From: Lutimaribacter saemankumensis
GTDB lineage: Bacteria; Pseudomonadota; Alphaproteobacteria; Rhodobacterales; Rhodobacteraceae
Assembly (NCBI RefSeq): GCF_900100005.1
Contig: NZ_FNEB01000009.1
Location: 109,668-173,667 of the forward strand
Direction: 5' to 3'
DNA: 64,000 nt
The notes under the pieces: generated by a model
The model's database searches: none
What the model saw: only the letters and a program-made list of their open reading frames with translations
What the model was told of the DNA's origin: nothing
Made by a program: the position numbers and the translations under genes
Part shown: one piece after another, positions 7,835 to 17,647 of the stretch
How positions within the stretch are numbered: the first letter of the stretch is position 1
How the letters are laid out: the number at the start of each line of letters is the position of its first letter

Positions 7835-8863
7835 TTATTTCTGAAGCTCGGTCCAGATCGCGGTGTAGATCTTCTGCGCCTCGGGCGGGCAGGTCTTGGA
7901 CAGCACGCCCGCCGCCTTCAGCTCGTCCGAGGGGTTCACCTCGGGCGCGTTCTTGAGGTCTTCGTCCATGTAGGCGTCAGAACCTTTGATGCCGTTCGCA
8001 TACTTGGCGAAGTTCGACAGCATCGCCGCGTTTTCCGGCGCCATGATGAAGTTCAGGAACAGCTTGGCGTTCTCGACGTTCTGCGCATCGGCCACGATCG
8101 CGGCGTTGTCCATCCAAACGGGATAGCCGTCGATCGGATAGCCATAGGCGATATCGGGGTTCTGCAGGCGTGCCCGCATCGACGCGCCGTTCCAGTTCAC
8201 GCCGGCGGCAAGGTCGCCCTTGGCGTATTTCTCGATGTTGCCGTAATCCATCGACAGCCAGTGGGTCTTTGCCTCGACCAGCTTGTCGCGGACTTTCTTC
8301 AGGACTTCCTTGTCGGTCGTGCACTGTTCGCCGCCCATGTAGTAGATGGCCGTCGACATCACATCCATCATCTCGGGGACGACGTTGATTTTGCCCTTCA
8401 GCTCATCGGGCGGATCGAGGTAGATCCCGGCGGTGTTGATGTCGCCGCCATAGACGCTGGTGTTGACCGTCATGCCCACGGTGCCCCATTGCCACGGCAC
8501 GGTGTAGTTGCGGCCCGGATCGAACTCCACGTCCACCCATTGCGGGTCCATGTGCTTGAAGTTTTCCATCTCGTTGGGCTTGGATTCCATCAGCAGCCCT
8601 TCGGAGATGAAGATCGGCACATACGTGCCGGACGGCACGACGATGTCGAACCCATGGCCGCCCGCCTTGATCTTGGCCAGCGCGGTATCGTTGCTGTCGT
8701 AATCGGTGATCGTGACTTCGACCCCGTATTCCTTTTCGAATTTCTCGATCAGTTCGGGGCTGGTGTAGTTGCCCCAGTTGTAGATGTTCAGCGTGCCTTC
8801 GGCCTGTGCGGCCCCGGCCACGGCCAATGCGGCCAGTACGGCAAATGATTTGGTCAGTTTCAT
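7835..8863 (-). CDS. potD: Polyamine-type ABC transporter periplasmic binding protein
   Basis: The 342-residue protein starts with a clear signal peptide (MKLTKSFAVLAALAVAG, cleavage after 'AQA'). The mature part begins 'EGTLNIYNWGNYTSPELIEK', the hallmark of PotD/PotF spermidine/putrescine receptors. 'GFDIVVPSG' and the 'WQWGTVG' segment are also typical. It should capture polyamines or a related small cation in the periplasm and deliver them to the permeases encoded upstream in the same operon. Substrate preference (spermidine or putrescine) cannot be read with confidence. Confidence 0.9.
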   Translation of the reverse strand: MKLTKSFAVLAALAVAGAAQAEGTLNIYNWGNYTSPELIEKFEKEYGVEVTITDYDSNDTALAKIKAGGHGFDIVVPSGTYVPIFISEGLLMESKPNEMENFKHMDPQWVDVEFDPGRNYTVPWQWGTVGMTVNTSVYGGDINTAGIYLDPPDELKGKINVVPEMMDVMSTAIYYMGGEQCTTDKEVLKKVRDKLVEAKTHWLSMDYGNIEKYAKGDLAAGVNWNGASMRARLQNPDIAYGYPIDGYPVWMDNAAIVADAQNVENAKLFLNFIMAPENAAMLSNFAKYANGIKGSDAYMDEDLKNAPEVNPSDELKAAGVLSKTCPPEAQKIYTAIWTELQK

Positions 8864-8890
8864 GGTGAACCCTCCTGTTGGTTCTGTCGG

Positions 8891-9691
8891 TTATTTCTTG
8901 TTTCTGCTGAGGAAAAAGAACGCGATGACAAGCACCACGGAAATCGCCAGAAGCGCCGTCGAGATCGCGTTGACCTCGGGGGTGACGACTCGGCGCAATT
9001 GCCCCAGCATGTAGGTGGGCAGTGTATCCTGCCCGGCGGATTTCACGAACTCGGTAATCACGACGTCGTCGAGCGAGATCACGAAAGCCAGCATCGCGCC
9101 CGCAAGGATCCCCGGCCAGAGCTGCGGCAGCGTCACCCGCCGGAACACGCGCCAGGGCGTGCCGTACAGATCCATCGCCGCCTGTTCCAGGCTCAGGTCC
9201 ATGCCTTGCAGGCGTGCCCGTATGGGCATGTAGGCAAAGGGAATGCAGAACGCCGAATGCGCGATGATCAGGTAGAACAGCCCGGTATATCCGGTCGCGA
9301 CCTTTATCATGGCGAAAAAGATCAGCAGCGCCACGGCGGTCACGATTTCGGGGACCATCAGCGGCTGGTTGATCATCGCGAAAACGAAGGTATAGCCGCG
9401 GAACGTGCCCTGGCGCGTGGTCGCCAGCGCGGCCAGCACGGCGCAGCTTGTGGCGATCACAGTGGCCCAGGACGCGATCACAAGCGACCGGATCGTGGCG
9501 GCCTGCACCTGTTCGTTCTGCCAGGCTGTCTGGTACCAGCGCCAGCTGAACCCTTCCCAGATCGCGACCGACGTGCCCGCGTTGAAGGAATAGACGACCA
9601 GCAGCACGATCGGCAGGTAGAGGATGACGAAACAGGCCATCGCGACCGTCGCGAACCCGGTCTGGCGGCGGATGTCGAAGCCCTTAGCCAT
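8891..9691 (-). CDS. potC: Polyamine-type ABC transporter permease (PotC/PotI-like)
   Basis: I chose the ATG at 9691 (MAKGFDIRRQ), which overlaps the end of the upstream permease gene by 8 bases; a start 9 codons earlier is possible but less likely. The 266 residues form about six membrane spans, with the coupling loop 'EQAAMDLYGTPWRVFRRVTL' containing the EAA motif of ABC permeases, and end in a short basic tail. It forms the inner-membrane channel together with the PotB-like subunit. Confidence 0.9.
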   Translation of the reverse strand: MAKGFDIRRQTGFATVAMACFVILYLPIVLLVVYSFNAGTSVAIWEGFSWRWYQTAWQNEQVQAATIRSLVIASWATVIATSCAVLAALATTRQGTFRGYTFVFAMINQPLMVPEIVTAVALLIFFAMIKVATGYTGLFYLIIAHSAFCIPFAYMPIRARLQGMDLSLEQAAMDLYGTPWRVFRRVTLPQLWPGILAGAMLAFVISLDDVVITEFVKSAGQDTLPTYMLGQLRRVVTPEVNAISTALLAISVVLVIAFFFLSRNKK

Positions 9692-10586
9692 GCCGCACCT
9701 CTTCGTTGCCCGCGGCACGGACGTAAAGGATCAGCGCCACCATCACGATGGCCAGCAGCGTCAGCGACAGCGCCGCGCCCAGTGGCCAGTTGCGGCCCGC
9801 GCCGAATTGCAGCTCGATCAGGTTGCCCAGCATCAACTGCTTGCCGCCCCCCAGAACCCGCGGCGTGACATAGGCACCCAGCGACGGCACGAAAACCAGG
9901 ATCGACCCGGCGATCACGCCCGGCTTGGCAAGTGGGAAGATCACCTTGCGCAGCACCCGCCAGCGGGTTGCGTAAAGGTCATAGCCCGCCTCGACCAAGG
10001 TGAAATCGAACCGTTCGAGCGAGGCATAGATCGGCAGCACCATCAGTGGCAGATAGACATAGGCCATGCCCAGAAGGATCGCGAATTCCGTGAACAGCAT
10101 CTGGATCGGCTCGTCGATGATCCCCAGCGCAAGCAGGGCGCTGTTCACCGTGCCCTCGGCGCGGATCAGTTCCATGATCGCGAAGGTGCGGATCAGCAGG
10201 TTCGTCCAGAACGGGATGATGATCAGCAACATCCAGATGTCGCGCTTTTCCTTGGGGCGCGTGGCGATGAAATAGGCGGTCGGAAAGCCGAAGATGAAGG
10301 TCAGCAGCGCTGTCATCAGCGACAGCTTGATCGACCGCCAGAAGATCGACAGATGCGCATCGGCAAAGCCGATTTCATCGGTAAAGAAATCCTGCTCCAT
10401 GATGACGCTGAACCAGGCATCCCACGACAGGTTCCATTCCACACCGCCGTAATCGCCCGGCGTGAGAAACGAATAGATCAGCACGATCAGCAGCGGGCCT
10501 GACGCCGCGAAGACCAGAACCGCCAGCGCCGGGGCCAGAAGCAGCCAGCGGGACCGTGTCGCTCTTTTCGTGGCTGCGTCGCTCAT
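9684..10586 (-). CDS. potB: Polyamine-type ABC transporter permease (PotB/PotH-like)
   Basis: The 300-residue protein has six predicted spans. A large first periplasmic loop (WNLSWDAWFSVIMEQDFF) and the EAA-type coupling motif 'EAGYDLYATRWRVLRKVIFP' are as in PotB/PotH. The start at 10586 lies 4 bases after the stop of the ATPase gene, consistent with translational coupling. It pairs with the PotC-like subunit. Confidence 0.9.
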   Translation of the reverse strand: MSDAATKRATRSRWLLLAPALAVLVFAASGPLLIVLIYSFLTPGDYGGVEWNLSWDAWFSVIMEQDFFTDEIGFADAHLSIFWRSIKLSLMTALLTFIFGFPTAYFIATRPKEKRDIWMLLIIIPFWTNLLIRTFAIMELIRAEGTVNSALLALGIIDEPIQMLFTEFAILLGMAYVYLPLMVLPIYASLERFDFTLVEAGYDLYATRWRVLRKVIFPLAKPGVIAGSILVFVPSLGAYVTPRVLGGGKQLMLGNLIELQFGAGRNWPLGAALSLTLLAIVMVALILYVRAAGNEEVRHG

Positions 10587-10590
10587 CGGG

Positions 10591-11664
10591 TCAGTCTCTC
10601 AGCACCTGGCCGACACCGGGGGCCAGCGTGACCTCGACCCTGTCGCCCACCGTGCGGGTCTGGGCCTGGTCGGGCTGGTTCTGCTGACGCAGGACGAACC
10701 GCCCGCCGCCGTCCAGGTCCACGTGGTAATGCGTGTCGGTTCCGAAATAGACGACATTCGCAAGTGTGCCCGGCAGAACCGCGCCCGCGCCGCCGGACAG
10801 GCTGGCGTGTTCGGGGCGCACCGCCAGCGTCACCGGGCCGGGCGCGACGCCCTCGCCTGGGGCGCGAACCTGCGCCTCGGCGCCCGAAGGCAGGCGGACC
10901 GTGGCCTGTTCCCCCGCGATGGACAGCAATTCGACGTCCAGGAAATTGGTGTCACCGATGAAATCCGCCACGAACCGTTCGGCGGGGTGGTCATAGATGT
11001 CGCGCGGGCCGCCGATCTGCCGGATCTTGCCCGCGTTCATCACCGCGATCCGGTCGGACATCGTCAGCGCCTCTTCCTGGTCGTGCGTGACGAATACGAA
11101 GGTGATGCCGGTTTCGGATTGCAGCCGCTTCAATTCCAGCTGCATGTCCTTGCGCAACTTGAAATCCAGCGCGCTCAGCGGTTCGTCCAGCAGCAGAACC
11201 TTGGGCCGTGGCGCCAGCGCGCGGGCCAGCGCGACGCGCTGCTGCTGGCCGCCCGAAATCTCGGATGTCTTGCGGTCGGCCATTTCGGTCATGCGGACCA
11301 GCGCCAGCATCTCATCCACGGTTTTCTTGACCTCGGCGCGCGGCTTGTCGAGCATCTCCAGCCCGAAGGCTATATTCTGCGCGACCGTCATGTGAGGAAA
11401 CAGCGCATAGGATTGGAAAACGGTGTTCACCGGGCGCTTGTAGGGGGGCAGGCTGACCAGATCCTGCCCATCGAGCGTCACCGTCCCCTTTGTCGGGTCG
11501 ATAAACCCGGCGATCACCCGCAAGAGCGTGGTTTTCCCACAGCCCGAAGGGCCAAGAAGGGTGAAAAATTCGTTCTCGCGGATCGTGACCGAGACATTAT
11601 CGAGCGCGGTGAAAGGAGCGCCGCGGCCGGTGAAAATCTTGCTGACTTCGTTGATCTCGATCAC
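10591..11664 (-). CDS. potA: Polyamine-type ABC transporter ATP-binding protein
   Basis: I chose the GTG at 11664 (product [11 protein letters not shown]), which follows a GGGGG-containing leader; a TTG ten codons earlier is possible. The 357 residues have Walker A 'GPSGCGKTT', the Q-loop region '[12 protein letters not shown]', signature '[15 protein letters not shown]', Walker B 'VLLLDEP', H-loop '[10 protein letters not shown]' and a C-terminal TOBE domain. This is PotA/PotG architecture. It is the first gene of the operon potA-potB-potC-potD-amidohydrolase, transcribed leftwards from the 275-base gap shared with the ThDP enzyme gene. Confidence 0.92.
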   Translation of the reverse strand: MIEINEVSKIFTGRGAPFTALDNVSVTIRENEFFTLLGPSGCGKTTLLRVIAGFIDPTKGTVTLDGQDLVSLPPYKRPVNTVFQSYALFPHMTVAQNIAFGLEMLDKPRAEVKKTVDEMLALVRMTEMADRKTSEISGGQQQRVALARALAPRPKVLLLDEPLSALDFKLRKDMQLELKRLQSETGITFVFVTHDQEEALTMSDRIAVMNAGKIRQIGGPRDIYDHPAERFVADFIGDTNFLDVELLSIAGEQATVRLPSGAEAQVRAPGEGVAPGPVTLAVRPEHASLSGGAGAVLPGTLANVVYFGTDTHYHVDLDGGGRFVLRQQNQPDQAQTRTVGDRVEVTLAPGVGQVLRD

Positions 11665-11939
11665 GTCTGAGCCCCCGATTCTTAATTTGATCAAAACTCA
11701 GCGCGGGTCCAAAAGCAAGTTTGCTGCGCGCTTTGCAGGCGGCGCAACGGGCATTTCGCGCCGGCGGTCAAGAATTGTGCAGGCCGAAAAATCCGCAGGC
11801 CCACCGGCGGCGGGCGGGTCACGCACAATGGCCGGACGCGGTCGATTTTCGCCCGTTTTCGCGGCGGTCCCTTGCATCCACCCCGGCCCGAAATGCAAGT
11901 TGGCGTCAGAGCGCGCACATGCAGAACAGGGGGTGATCC

Positions 11940-13568
11940 ATGGCCGAAGACAAGATTTACACCTATCAATCCATCGCCAAGTCGGTGCAGGACCACGGAA
12001 TCGACACCATGTTCGGCCTGATGGGCGACGCGAACCTGTTCATGGTGGATCACTACGTGCGCGCTTGCGGCGGCACGTTCGTTCCGGTCGCCTATGAGGG
12101 CAGTTCGGTCCTGATGGCTCTGTCATGGTCGCATGTCACGGGGCAGGTGGGTGTTGCCACCGTGACCCATGGACCGGCGCTTACGAACTGTGTCACCGCC
12201 CTGGCCGAAGGGGCGCGCGGCAACATCCCCATGGTGCTGCTGGCCGGTGATACGCCGGTGATGATCTCCCAGCATCTGCAAAGCATCGACCAGCGCGAAA
12301 CCGTCAAGGCCGCCGGCGCCGGGTTCGAACAGATGCGGGCGCCGGAAACGGCCTCTTACGATTTCGCCAATGCCTATTACCGGGCGCGCGTCGAGCGGCG
12401 CCCCATCGTGCTGAACATGCCCGCGGATTTCATGTGGCAGGAGGTCGTGCACGAGAAAAAGATCTTTCCGGTCTTTTCCACCCCGTCCTACGTCCCCGAA
12501 GGCGACGGGCTGGACCAGGCGGTGGGCATGATCGCCTCGGCCCGGCGGCCGGTGATCCTGGCCGGGGCAGGGGCGGCGGGCGCGCGCGACCAGATCATAC
12601 GCCTGGCCGACCGGCTCGAAGCGCCGCTGGCGACAACCCTCAAGGCCAAGGGGCTGTTCAACGACCACCCCTACAACATGGATATCTTCGGCACGCTCAG
12701 CACCGAGGCGGCCTATGATGTGATCGCCAAGGCCGATTGCGTCGTGGCCTTCGGCGCCAGCCTGCACAGCTTTACCACCGACCAGGGAAAGCTGATGAAG
12801 GGCAAGCGCGTCGTGCAGGTGAATGACGACCCGCGCGCGATCGGGCGCAACTTTCACCCCGACGCCGCGCTGGTCGCGGATGCCGGGCTGACCGCGGACA
12901 ACATCGTCTACTGGCTGGACGAGGCGGAAATACCGGCGTCCGGCTTTACCGCCGAACTGGATATGGCCAAGCTCACCTGGCACCCGCCCGGCCAGCGCGA
13001 CAAGGCGGCGCCGGGCACCGTCAATTATGTCTGGGCGCTGGACCGCCTGGAAGAGGCGTTGCCCAAGAACCGCTTGCTGACGACAGATGGCGGGCGCTTC
13101 ATGACCGAGGTTTGGTGCCGTGTCTCGGCCCCCGATCCGCGCAGTTTCATGGCGACGACGAATTTCGGCTCGATCGGGCTGGGGCTGCAGGCCGCCGTCG
13201 GCATGAGCCTTGCCGACCCCGACCGTCCCGCCGTTCTGTTCACCGGCGACGGCGGTTTCATGATGGGCGGCGTGAACGAATTCAACACGGCGGTGCGGCT
13301 GAAACAGGATCTGATCGTAATCGTATGCAACGACAGCGCCTACGGCGCGGAACATATCCAGTTTCTCGACCGCAGCATGGATCCGGGCCTTTCGCAATTC
13401 GACTGGCCGTCCTTTGCCGATGTGGCCACGGCACTGGGCGGGCACGGTATCCTGGTGCAATCCGCCGAAGACCTTGAAGGCGCGCTGGAAAAGATCGAAA
13501 ACCGCGACCGGCCGATCCTGCTGGAATTGCGGCTAGACCCGCACGACGTTCCGCGCATGCGCATCTGA
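11940..13568 (+). CDS. Thiamine diphosphate-dependent enzyme (acetolactate synthase-like)
   Basis: The 542-residue protein has the three-domain layout of ThDP enzymes. The PYR domain carries the catalytic Glu in 'AYEGSS' (E53). A middle domain has a Rossmann-like 'RRPVILAGAGAAG'. The PP domain binds Mg-ThDP with 'GDGGFMMGGVNEF' and the following 'NDSAYGAE'. It is shorter than typical biosynthetic AHAS large subunits, and no small subunit is adjacent, so a catabolic 2-oxoacid decarboxylase or carboligase is more likely. Its gene diverges from the potA-like operon and precedes a membrane protein and a decarboxylase-like gene. The substrate is unknown. Confidence 0.82.
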   Translation: MAEDKIYTYQSIAKSVQDHGIDTMFGLMGDANLFMVDHYVRACGGTFVPVAYEGSSVLMALSWSHVTGQVGVATVTHGPALTNCVTALAEGARGNIPMVLLAGDTPVMISQHLQSIDQRETVKAAGAGFEQMRAPETASYDFANAYYRARVERRPIVLNMPADFMWQEVVHEKKIFPVFSTPSYVPEGDGLDQAVGMIASARRPVILAGAGAAGARDQIIRLADRLEAPLATTLKAKGLFNDHPYNMDIFGTLSTEAAYDVIAKADCVVAFGASLHSFTTDQGKLMKGKRVVQVNDDPRAIGRNFHPDAALVADAGLTADNIVYWLDEAEIPASGFTAELDMAKLTWHPPGQRDKAAPGTVNYVWALDRLEEALPKNRLLTTDGGRFMTEVWCRVSAPDPRSFMATTNFGSIGLGLQAAVGMSLADPDRPAVLFTGDGGFMMGGVNEFNTAVRLKQDLIVIVCNDSAYGAEHIQFLDRSMDPGLSQFDWPSFADVATALGGHGILVQSAEDLEGALEKIENRDRPILLELRLDPHDVPRMRI

Positions 13569-13674
13569 CAAAGCCGCGATGGACCTGTCGAGGGGCGTGC
13601 GCTAGGCTGGCGGCAATTGACTGCCGGCCAGTCCTTCTTTTTCGATACGTCATTTCCAACCGGCTGAAGGCCGC

Positions 13675-14277
13675 ATGAGCCAGTCCAGCAGCGAAACACG
13701 CGTTCATGAAATCGTGCAGTCCCTGGCCTGCGGGTTCGAGGACTGGAAAACAGTATTCGGCGATCCGTGGTTTTCCGGCACGGTTTTCATGCTGGGCTAT
13801 GGCGTGGCCGCTGTTCTCATGCTGCGCGTTGCCCGTCAGACCACGGGGCGCGAAGCCTTGTTCTGGCGCCTTTGCGCCATCGCCTTTTTCTTTCAGGTCG
13901 CGAACACGCATCTCGATCTGCACGCCTTCGTGGTAAGCTATGGCCGCTGCCTGGCGCGGGCGCAAGGCTGGTACGGCACACGCCACACCGTGCAGTATTT
14001 CGTTCTCGTCGGGTCGCTCGTGGCGCTGACCAGCGTCCTGTCGCTGTTGATGATCGTGTTTTTTCGCAGCATTTTCGGCAACCTGCTGCTGATCCTGGGG
14101 GTGGTCCTGGCGCTGGGCACCACGTTCGAAAAAGCGGTGAATTATCATGGGCTGGAGCAGTTGTACGCCGGCTATTTCGGGCAGTTTCGGGGCGTTGACC
14201 TGATCGAACTGGCCGGCGTGGCAATCGCGCTGCTTGCCAGCGTCCTGCGCTTGCGCAAATCTGCACGCGGCCCGTGA
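13675..14277 (+). CDS. Integral membrane protein of unknown function
   Basis: This 200-residue product has about five hydrophobic spans (near residues 32-50, 63-80, 103-128, 130-150 and 172-190) and no signal peptide or known motif. Its ATG at 13675 follows a GAAGG stretch. Charged residues cluster in short loops, and a 'FFFQVANTHLDLHAFV' segment places His and Asp in or near the membrane. It sits between the ThDP enzyme and the carboxymuconolactone-decarboxylase-like gene, perhaps co-transcribed. I do not recognise the family. Confidence 0.6.
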   Translation: MSQSSSETRVHEIVQSLACGFEDWKTVFGDPWFSGTVFMLGYGVAAVLMLRVARQTTGREALFWRLCAIAFFFQVANTHLDLHAFVVSYGRCLARAQGWYGTRHTVQYFVLVGSLVALTSVLSLLMIVFFRSIFGNLLLILGVVLALGTTFEKAVNYHGLEQLYAGYFGQFRGVDLIELAGVAIALLASVLRLRKSARGP

Positions 14278-14305
14278 AGGGGCCCGCATCGCAAGGGAGG
14301 TCACG

Positions 14306-14695
14306 ATGTCCGCATTCGACGAAGATCTGTTTCTCAAGGGGCTTGAACAGCGCAAGGCGACTTTGGGGGCCGAATATGTCGAACGGAACCTCGCCGCCGC
14401 AGATGACTTCACCCGCCCCTTTCAGGAGGCGATGACCGCATGGTGCTGGGGCTTTGGCTGGGGGGACGACGTGATCGACCCCAAGACCCGCAGCATGATG
14501 AACCTTGCGATGATCGGCGCGCTTGGAAAGATGACCGAATGGGAAATCCATTGCCGCGGCGCGCTGAACAACGGCGTGTCGCAGGATGAAATCCGCGCCA
14601 TCATTCATGTGGTGGGCATCTATTGCGGCGTGCCGCAGGCGCTGGAATGCTTCCGCGTTGCGCGGAAGGTTCTGGCCGACGCGGAACCGCAATAA
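14306..14695 (+). CDS. Carboxymuconolactone decarboxylase family protein
   Basis: ATG at 14306 follows a strong AAGGGAGG site. The 129 residues match PcaC-like proteins in length and pattern: 'TRSMMNLAMIGALGKMTEWE', 'GVSQDEIRAIIHVVGIYCGV', 'PQALECFRVA'. The AhpD-type CxxC is absent, so a peroxidase role is unlikely. Proteins of this family catalyse decarboxylation or isomerisation of lactone-like intermediates, and many have no known reaction. Neighbouring genes for a ThDP enzyme and a sulfatase-type hydrolase suggest a catabolic setting. Confidence 0.85.
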   Translation: MSAFDEDLFLKGLEQRKATLGAEYVERNLAAADDFTRPFQEAMTAWCWGFGWGDDVIDPKTRSMMNLAMIGALGKMTEWEIHCRGALNNGVSQDEIRAIIHVVGIYCGVPQALECFRVARKVLADAEPQ

Positions 14696-14823
14696 CCGAG
14701 ATTGCGCCGGCCGGCGTCAATCGCAGGTTCTAACCCCCTGCAACTGTTGCTAACCTGATCCCGCTACGAAAGGGAGGAGACGCCGCAGGCCCCGCGAAAA
14801 ACCGGACTGCGCCGCAAGACATT

Positions 14824-16506
14824 ATGGCCAAACCGAAAAACATCCTGTTCATCATGTTCGACCAGCTGCGCTGGGATTACCTGAGCTGCTACGGCCACAA
14901 GCACCTGCACACGCCCAATATCGACAGGCTTGCGGAACGCGGCGTCCGGTTCACCCGGTGCTACATCCAGTCGCCGATCTGCGGCTCGTCACGGATGAGC
15001 ACCTATACCGGGCGCTACGTGCATTCCCACGGTGCCAGCTGGAACGGCATCCCCCTCAAGGTCGGCGAGATGACGATGGGCGATCACCTGCGCAAGGTCG
15101 GGATGGATTGCTACCTTGTCGGCAAGACGCACATGCGTGCCGACGAGGAAGGCATGGCCCGGCTGGGGCTGGAGCCGGACTCGATCATCGGCGCGCGGGT
15201 CAGCGAATGCGGGTTCGATGTGTTCGAACGCGACGACGGGATGCTGCCCGAGGGGCCCGACGGCTCTTACGACCCGGACGGGGCGAGGGAGTACAACAAG
15301 TGGCTCAAGGCCAAGGGCTACGAAAGCGACAACCCGTGGCACGATTTCGCGAATTCCGGCCTCGATGAAGACGGCAATGTGCTATCCGGCTGGTTCCTGA
15401 AAAACAGCACCGAGGCTGCCAACATCCACGAACCCGACAGCGAAACGCCCTATCTGACTGGGCGCGGGATCGAGTTCATGCAAACCCATGAGGGACCGTG
15501 GTGCTGCCACCTGTCCTATATCAAGCCGCACTGGCCCTATATCGTGCCCGAACCCTATGCCAGCATGTTCGGCCCCGAACATGTGCAGCCGGTGATCCGT
15601 TCGAACGCCGAACGCGAAAGCGATCACCCGGTGTTCCAGGCTTTCATGGGCAACAAGGTGGGCGAGGCGTTTTCGCGCCAGGATGTGCGCGACGCGGTGA
15701 TCCCGGCTTATATGGGCCTGATCAAGCAGGCGGATGACCAGATGGGCCGGCTTTTCGCCTGGCTCGAGGAAACCGGCCGGATGGATGACACGCTGATCGT
15801 GCTGACATCCGATCACGGCGATTTCCTTGGCGATCACTGGATGGGGGAAAAGACGTTCTTTCACGACACGGCGACCGTCGTTCCGCTGATCGTCTACGAC
15901 CCCAGCCCCGAGGCCGACGCCACGCGCGGCACGGTCTGCGACGCGCTGGTCGAATGCATAGATTTCGCGCCGACTTTCGTCGATTTCGCCGGGGGCGAGC
16001 CGCCGCTCCATATCCTCGAGGGCGAAAGCCTTTTGCCGATCCTGCGCGGGCAGGCCACCGACACGCGGCGCGGCTACGTGATCTGCGAATACGATTATTC
16101 GGCCTCGCCGGTGGCCCATGCGATGGGCGCCGAGGTGCGCGATGCGACCATGTTCATGGTGGCCGACAAGAAGTGGAAGCTGATGCATTTCGAAGGCGGC
16201 CACCGTCCGATGCTGTTCGATCTCGAAAACGACCCCGACGAACTGGTCGATCTGGGCGACAGCGATGAGCATGCAGAGGTCATCGCGCAAATGTATGACA
16301 AGCTGTTCGAATGGGCGCGCCGCCCCTCGCAGCGCACCACCCGCAGCGAAGAGCAATTGCGCGAAATGCGGACCAAGACCCGCCGCCGCGGCATCGTTCT
16401 GGGGGTCTATGACGAAAACGATACCCCGCTCGAGCTGACCGTGCGTTACCGCGGCCGCAAGGCGCCGAATATGAAAGACGGGCCGGGGGGGGCTAGCCAG
16501 CCGTGA
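14824..16506 (+). CDS. Sulfatase / phosphonate monoester hydrolase-like, altered fGly motif
   Basis: The 560-residue alkaline-phosphatase-fold enzyme matches phosphonate monoester hydrolases (PMH) in size and in 'FIMFDQLRWDYLSCYGH', 'MSTYTGRYVHSHGASWN' and 'SDHGDFLGDHWMGEKTFF', which carry the metal ligands (D13, the DH pair) and the catalytic Lys. The nucleophile is C53, which should become formylglycine. The motif reads C-G-S-S-R instead of C-x-P/A-x-R, with Ser replacing the usual Pro. This may change recognition by the formylglycine-generating enzyme or leave a plain Cys. It has no signal peptide, as in known PMHs. The substrate could be a phosphonate or phosphate diester, or a sulfate ester. 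Confidence 0.85.
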   Translation: MAKPKNILFIMFDQLRWDYLSCYGHKHLHTPNIDRLAERGVRFTRCYIQSPICGSSRMSTYTGRYVHSHGASWNGIPLKVGEMTMGDHLRKVGMDCYLVGKTHMRADEEGMARLGLEPDSIIGARVSECGFDVFERDDGMLPEGPDGSYDPDGAREYNKWLKAKGYESDNPWHDFANSGLDEDGNVLSGWFLKNSTEAANIHEPDSETPYLTGRGIEFMQTHEGPWCCHLSYIKPHWPYIVPEPYASMFGPEHVQPVIRSNAERESDHPVFQAFMGNKVGEAFSRQDVRDAVIPAYMGLIKQADDQMGRLFAWLEETGRMDDTLIVLTSDHGDFLGDHWMGEKTFFHDTATVVPLIVYDPSPEADATRGTVCDALVECIDFAPTFVDFAGGEPPLHILEGESLLPILRGQATDTRRGYVICEYDYSASPVAHAMGAEVRDATMFMVADKKWKLMHFEGGHRPMLFDLENDPDELVDLGDSDEHAEVIAQMYDKLFEWARRPSQRTTRSEEQLREMRTKTRRRGIVLGVYDENDTPLELTVRYRGRKAPNMKDGPGGASQP

Positions 16507-16653
16507 CGGGGCTTGGCGGTCAGTAAATGCCGTGACGTTCCGCCTGCCGCTTTGCCCGATGGTGCTTTATGTCACCGCACCCGCAAAGTAGAGTGTCGCG
16601 ACGCCCCGCAGGCCAGACGTGCAAGTAACAGCCGGAAACCTATGATCTTTTAG

Positions 16654-17514
16654 ATGGTGGACTATCTCATCAACCTTGTTGCAACGGCGATCATTCGATC
16701 GGCCTTGCTGCTGCCCTACGCGATCAGGGTCCGCTTTTTCGGGTGGGTCATGGCGAATTTCGTGGGCCGGATCGCCGGATACCTGAAGCGCGCGCGGTAT
16801 CATCTGGGCTTTGTCTGGCCCGATATGCCCGATGTCGAACGGCGCCGGATCGCCCGTGCGTGCTGCAACAATTTCGGCCGCACCCTGATCGAAAATTACT
16901 CCGGCTCCGAACTGCAAAGTCGTGCCGAGGCCGCGCGGATCGTCGGTAATGGCCTTGCCGCCCTCGAAAAGGCCCGCGCCGAAAGCCGCCCGGTGATTTT
17001 CGTGTCGGGCCATTTCGGCAATTTCGAGGTTCCCCGCCGCGCGTTGACCGCGCGCGGCTTTGTCATTGGCGGTATCTACAGGCCCATGTCGAACCGGTAC
17101 TTCAACGCCCATTACGAAAAGACGATGATGGATGTCTCGGGGCCCGTTTTCCCGCAAACGACCAAGGGGCTTATGGGCTTTCTTCGTGTGCTCAAGAAGG
17201 GCGGAATGGTCACGATCCTGGTCGATGTCCGGGGCGAAACATTCCCGGACCTGGATTTCCTTGGAAAGCCGGCCCCGACATCGACCTCGGCCGCGGAATT
17301 CGCGGCGCGCTTCAACGCGGTGATGGTCCCCTATTTCGGGCGTCGGTTGGAAAACGGTCTGGATTTCGAAGTCATCCTGGCCGATCCGATTCCGCCCGGG
17401 CAACCGTCCGAGATGATGCAGGCGGCCACCAACGCGATTGCCGATCTCGCCACAAGATACCCCGAGCAGTATTTCTGGGTTCACCGTCGCTGGCGTGACA
17501 GAACGGATATCTGA
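16654..17514 (+). CDS. Lipid A biosynthesis acyltransferase-like (LpxL/HtrB family)
   Basis: The 286-residue protein has an N-terminal membrane anchor (residues 4-24) and the HX4E acyltransferase motif 'HFGNFE' (H120, E125), then 'RPMSNRYFNAHYEK' and 'FWVHRRWR' near the end. These are typical of the late acyltransferases that add secondary acyl chains to lipid A at the inner face of the inner membrane. It is slightly shorter than E. coli LpxL. It stands alone between the sulfatase-like gene and the liv cluster and is probably a housekeeping envelope gene. Confidence 0.88.
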   Translation: MVDYLINLVATAIIRSALLLPYAIRVRFFGWVMANFVGRIAGYLKRARYHLGFVWPDMPDVERRRIARACCNNFGRTLIENYSGSELQSRAEAARIVGNGLAALEKARAESRPVIFVSGHFGNFEVPRRALTARGFVIGGIYRPMSNRYFNAHYEKTMMDVSGPVFPQTTKGLMGFLRVLKKGGMVTILVDVRGETFPDLDFLGKPAPTSTSAAEFAARFNAVMVPYFGRRLENGLDFEVILADPIPPGQPSEMMQAATNAIADLATRYPEQYFWVHRRWRDRTDI

Positions 17515-17528
17515 CCGTCCCCGCCGTT

Positions 17529-17551
17529 GCCTTGCGCTTTGCTGGCAAGGC
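17529..17551 (+). terminator. Inverted repeat after acyltransferase gene
   Basis: A perfect 7-base inverted repeat (GCCTTGC at 17529-17535, GCAAGGC at 17545-17551) follows the stop codon by 14 bases. No T-run follows, so it may be a weak or factor-assisted terminator, or merely mRNA 3' structure. Confidence 0.3.
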
Positions 17552-17647
17552 GATCCCTTCCAGACCATCAAAGTTTTGCCGCAACCCGCCCTGCGCGGGA
17601 TAGCGCTGCGCTTCGGCTGTCGTTCTGCGCCGCGGCAAGGAATCTTC

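Noticed and set aside
11940..13568. Biosynthetic acetolactate synthase (ilvB)
   Set aside because: No small subunit gene is adjacent, the protein is shorter than usual, and the setting is catabolic.
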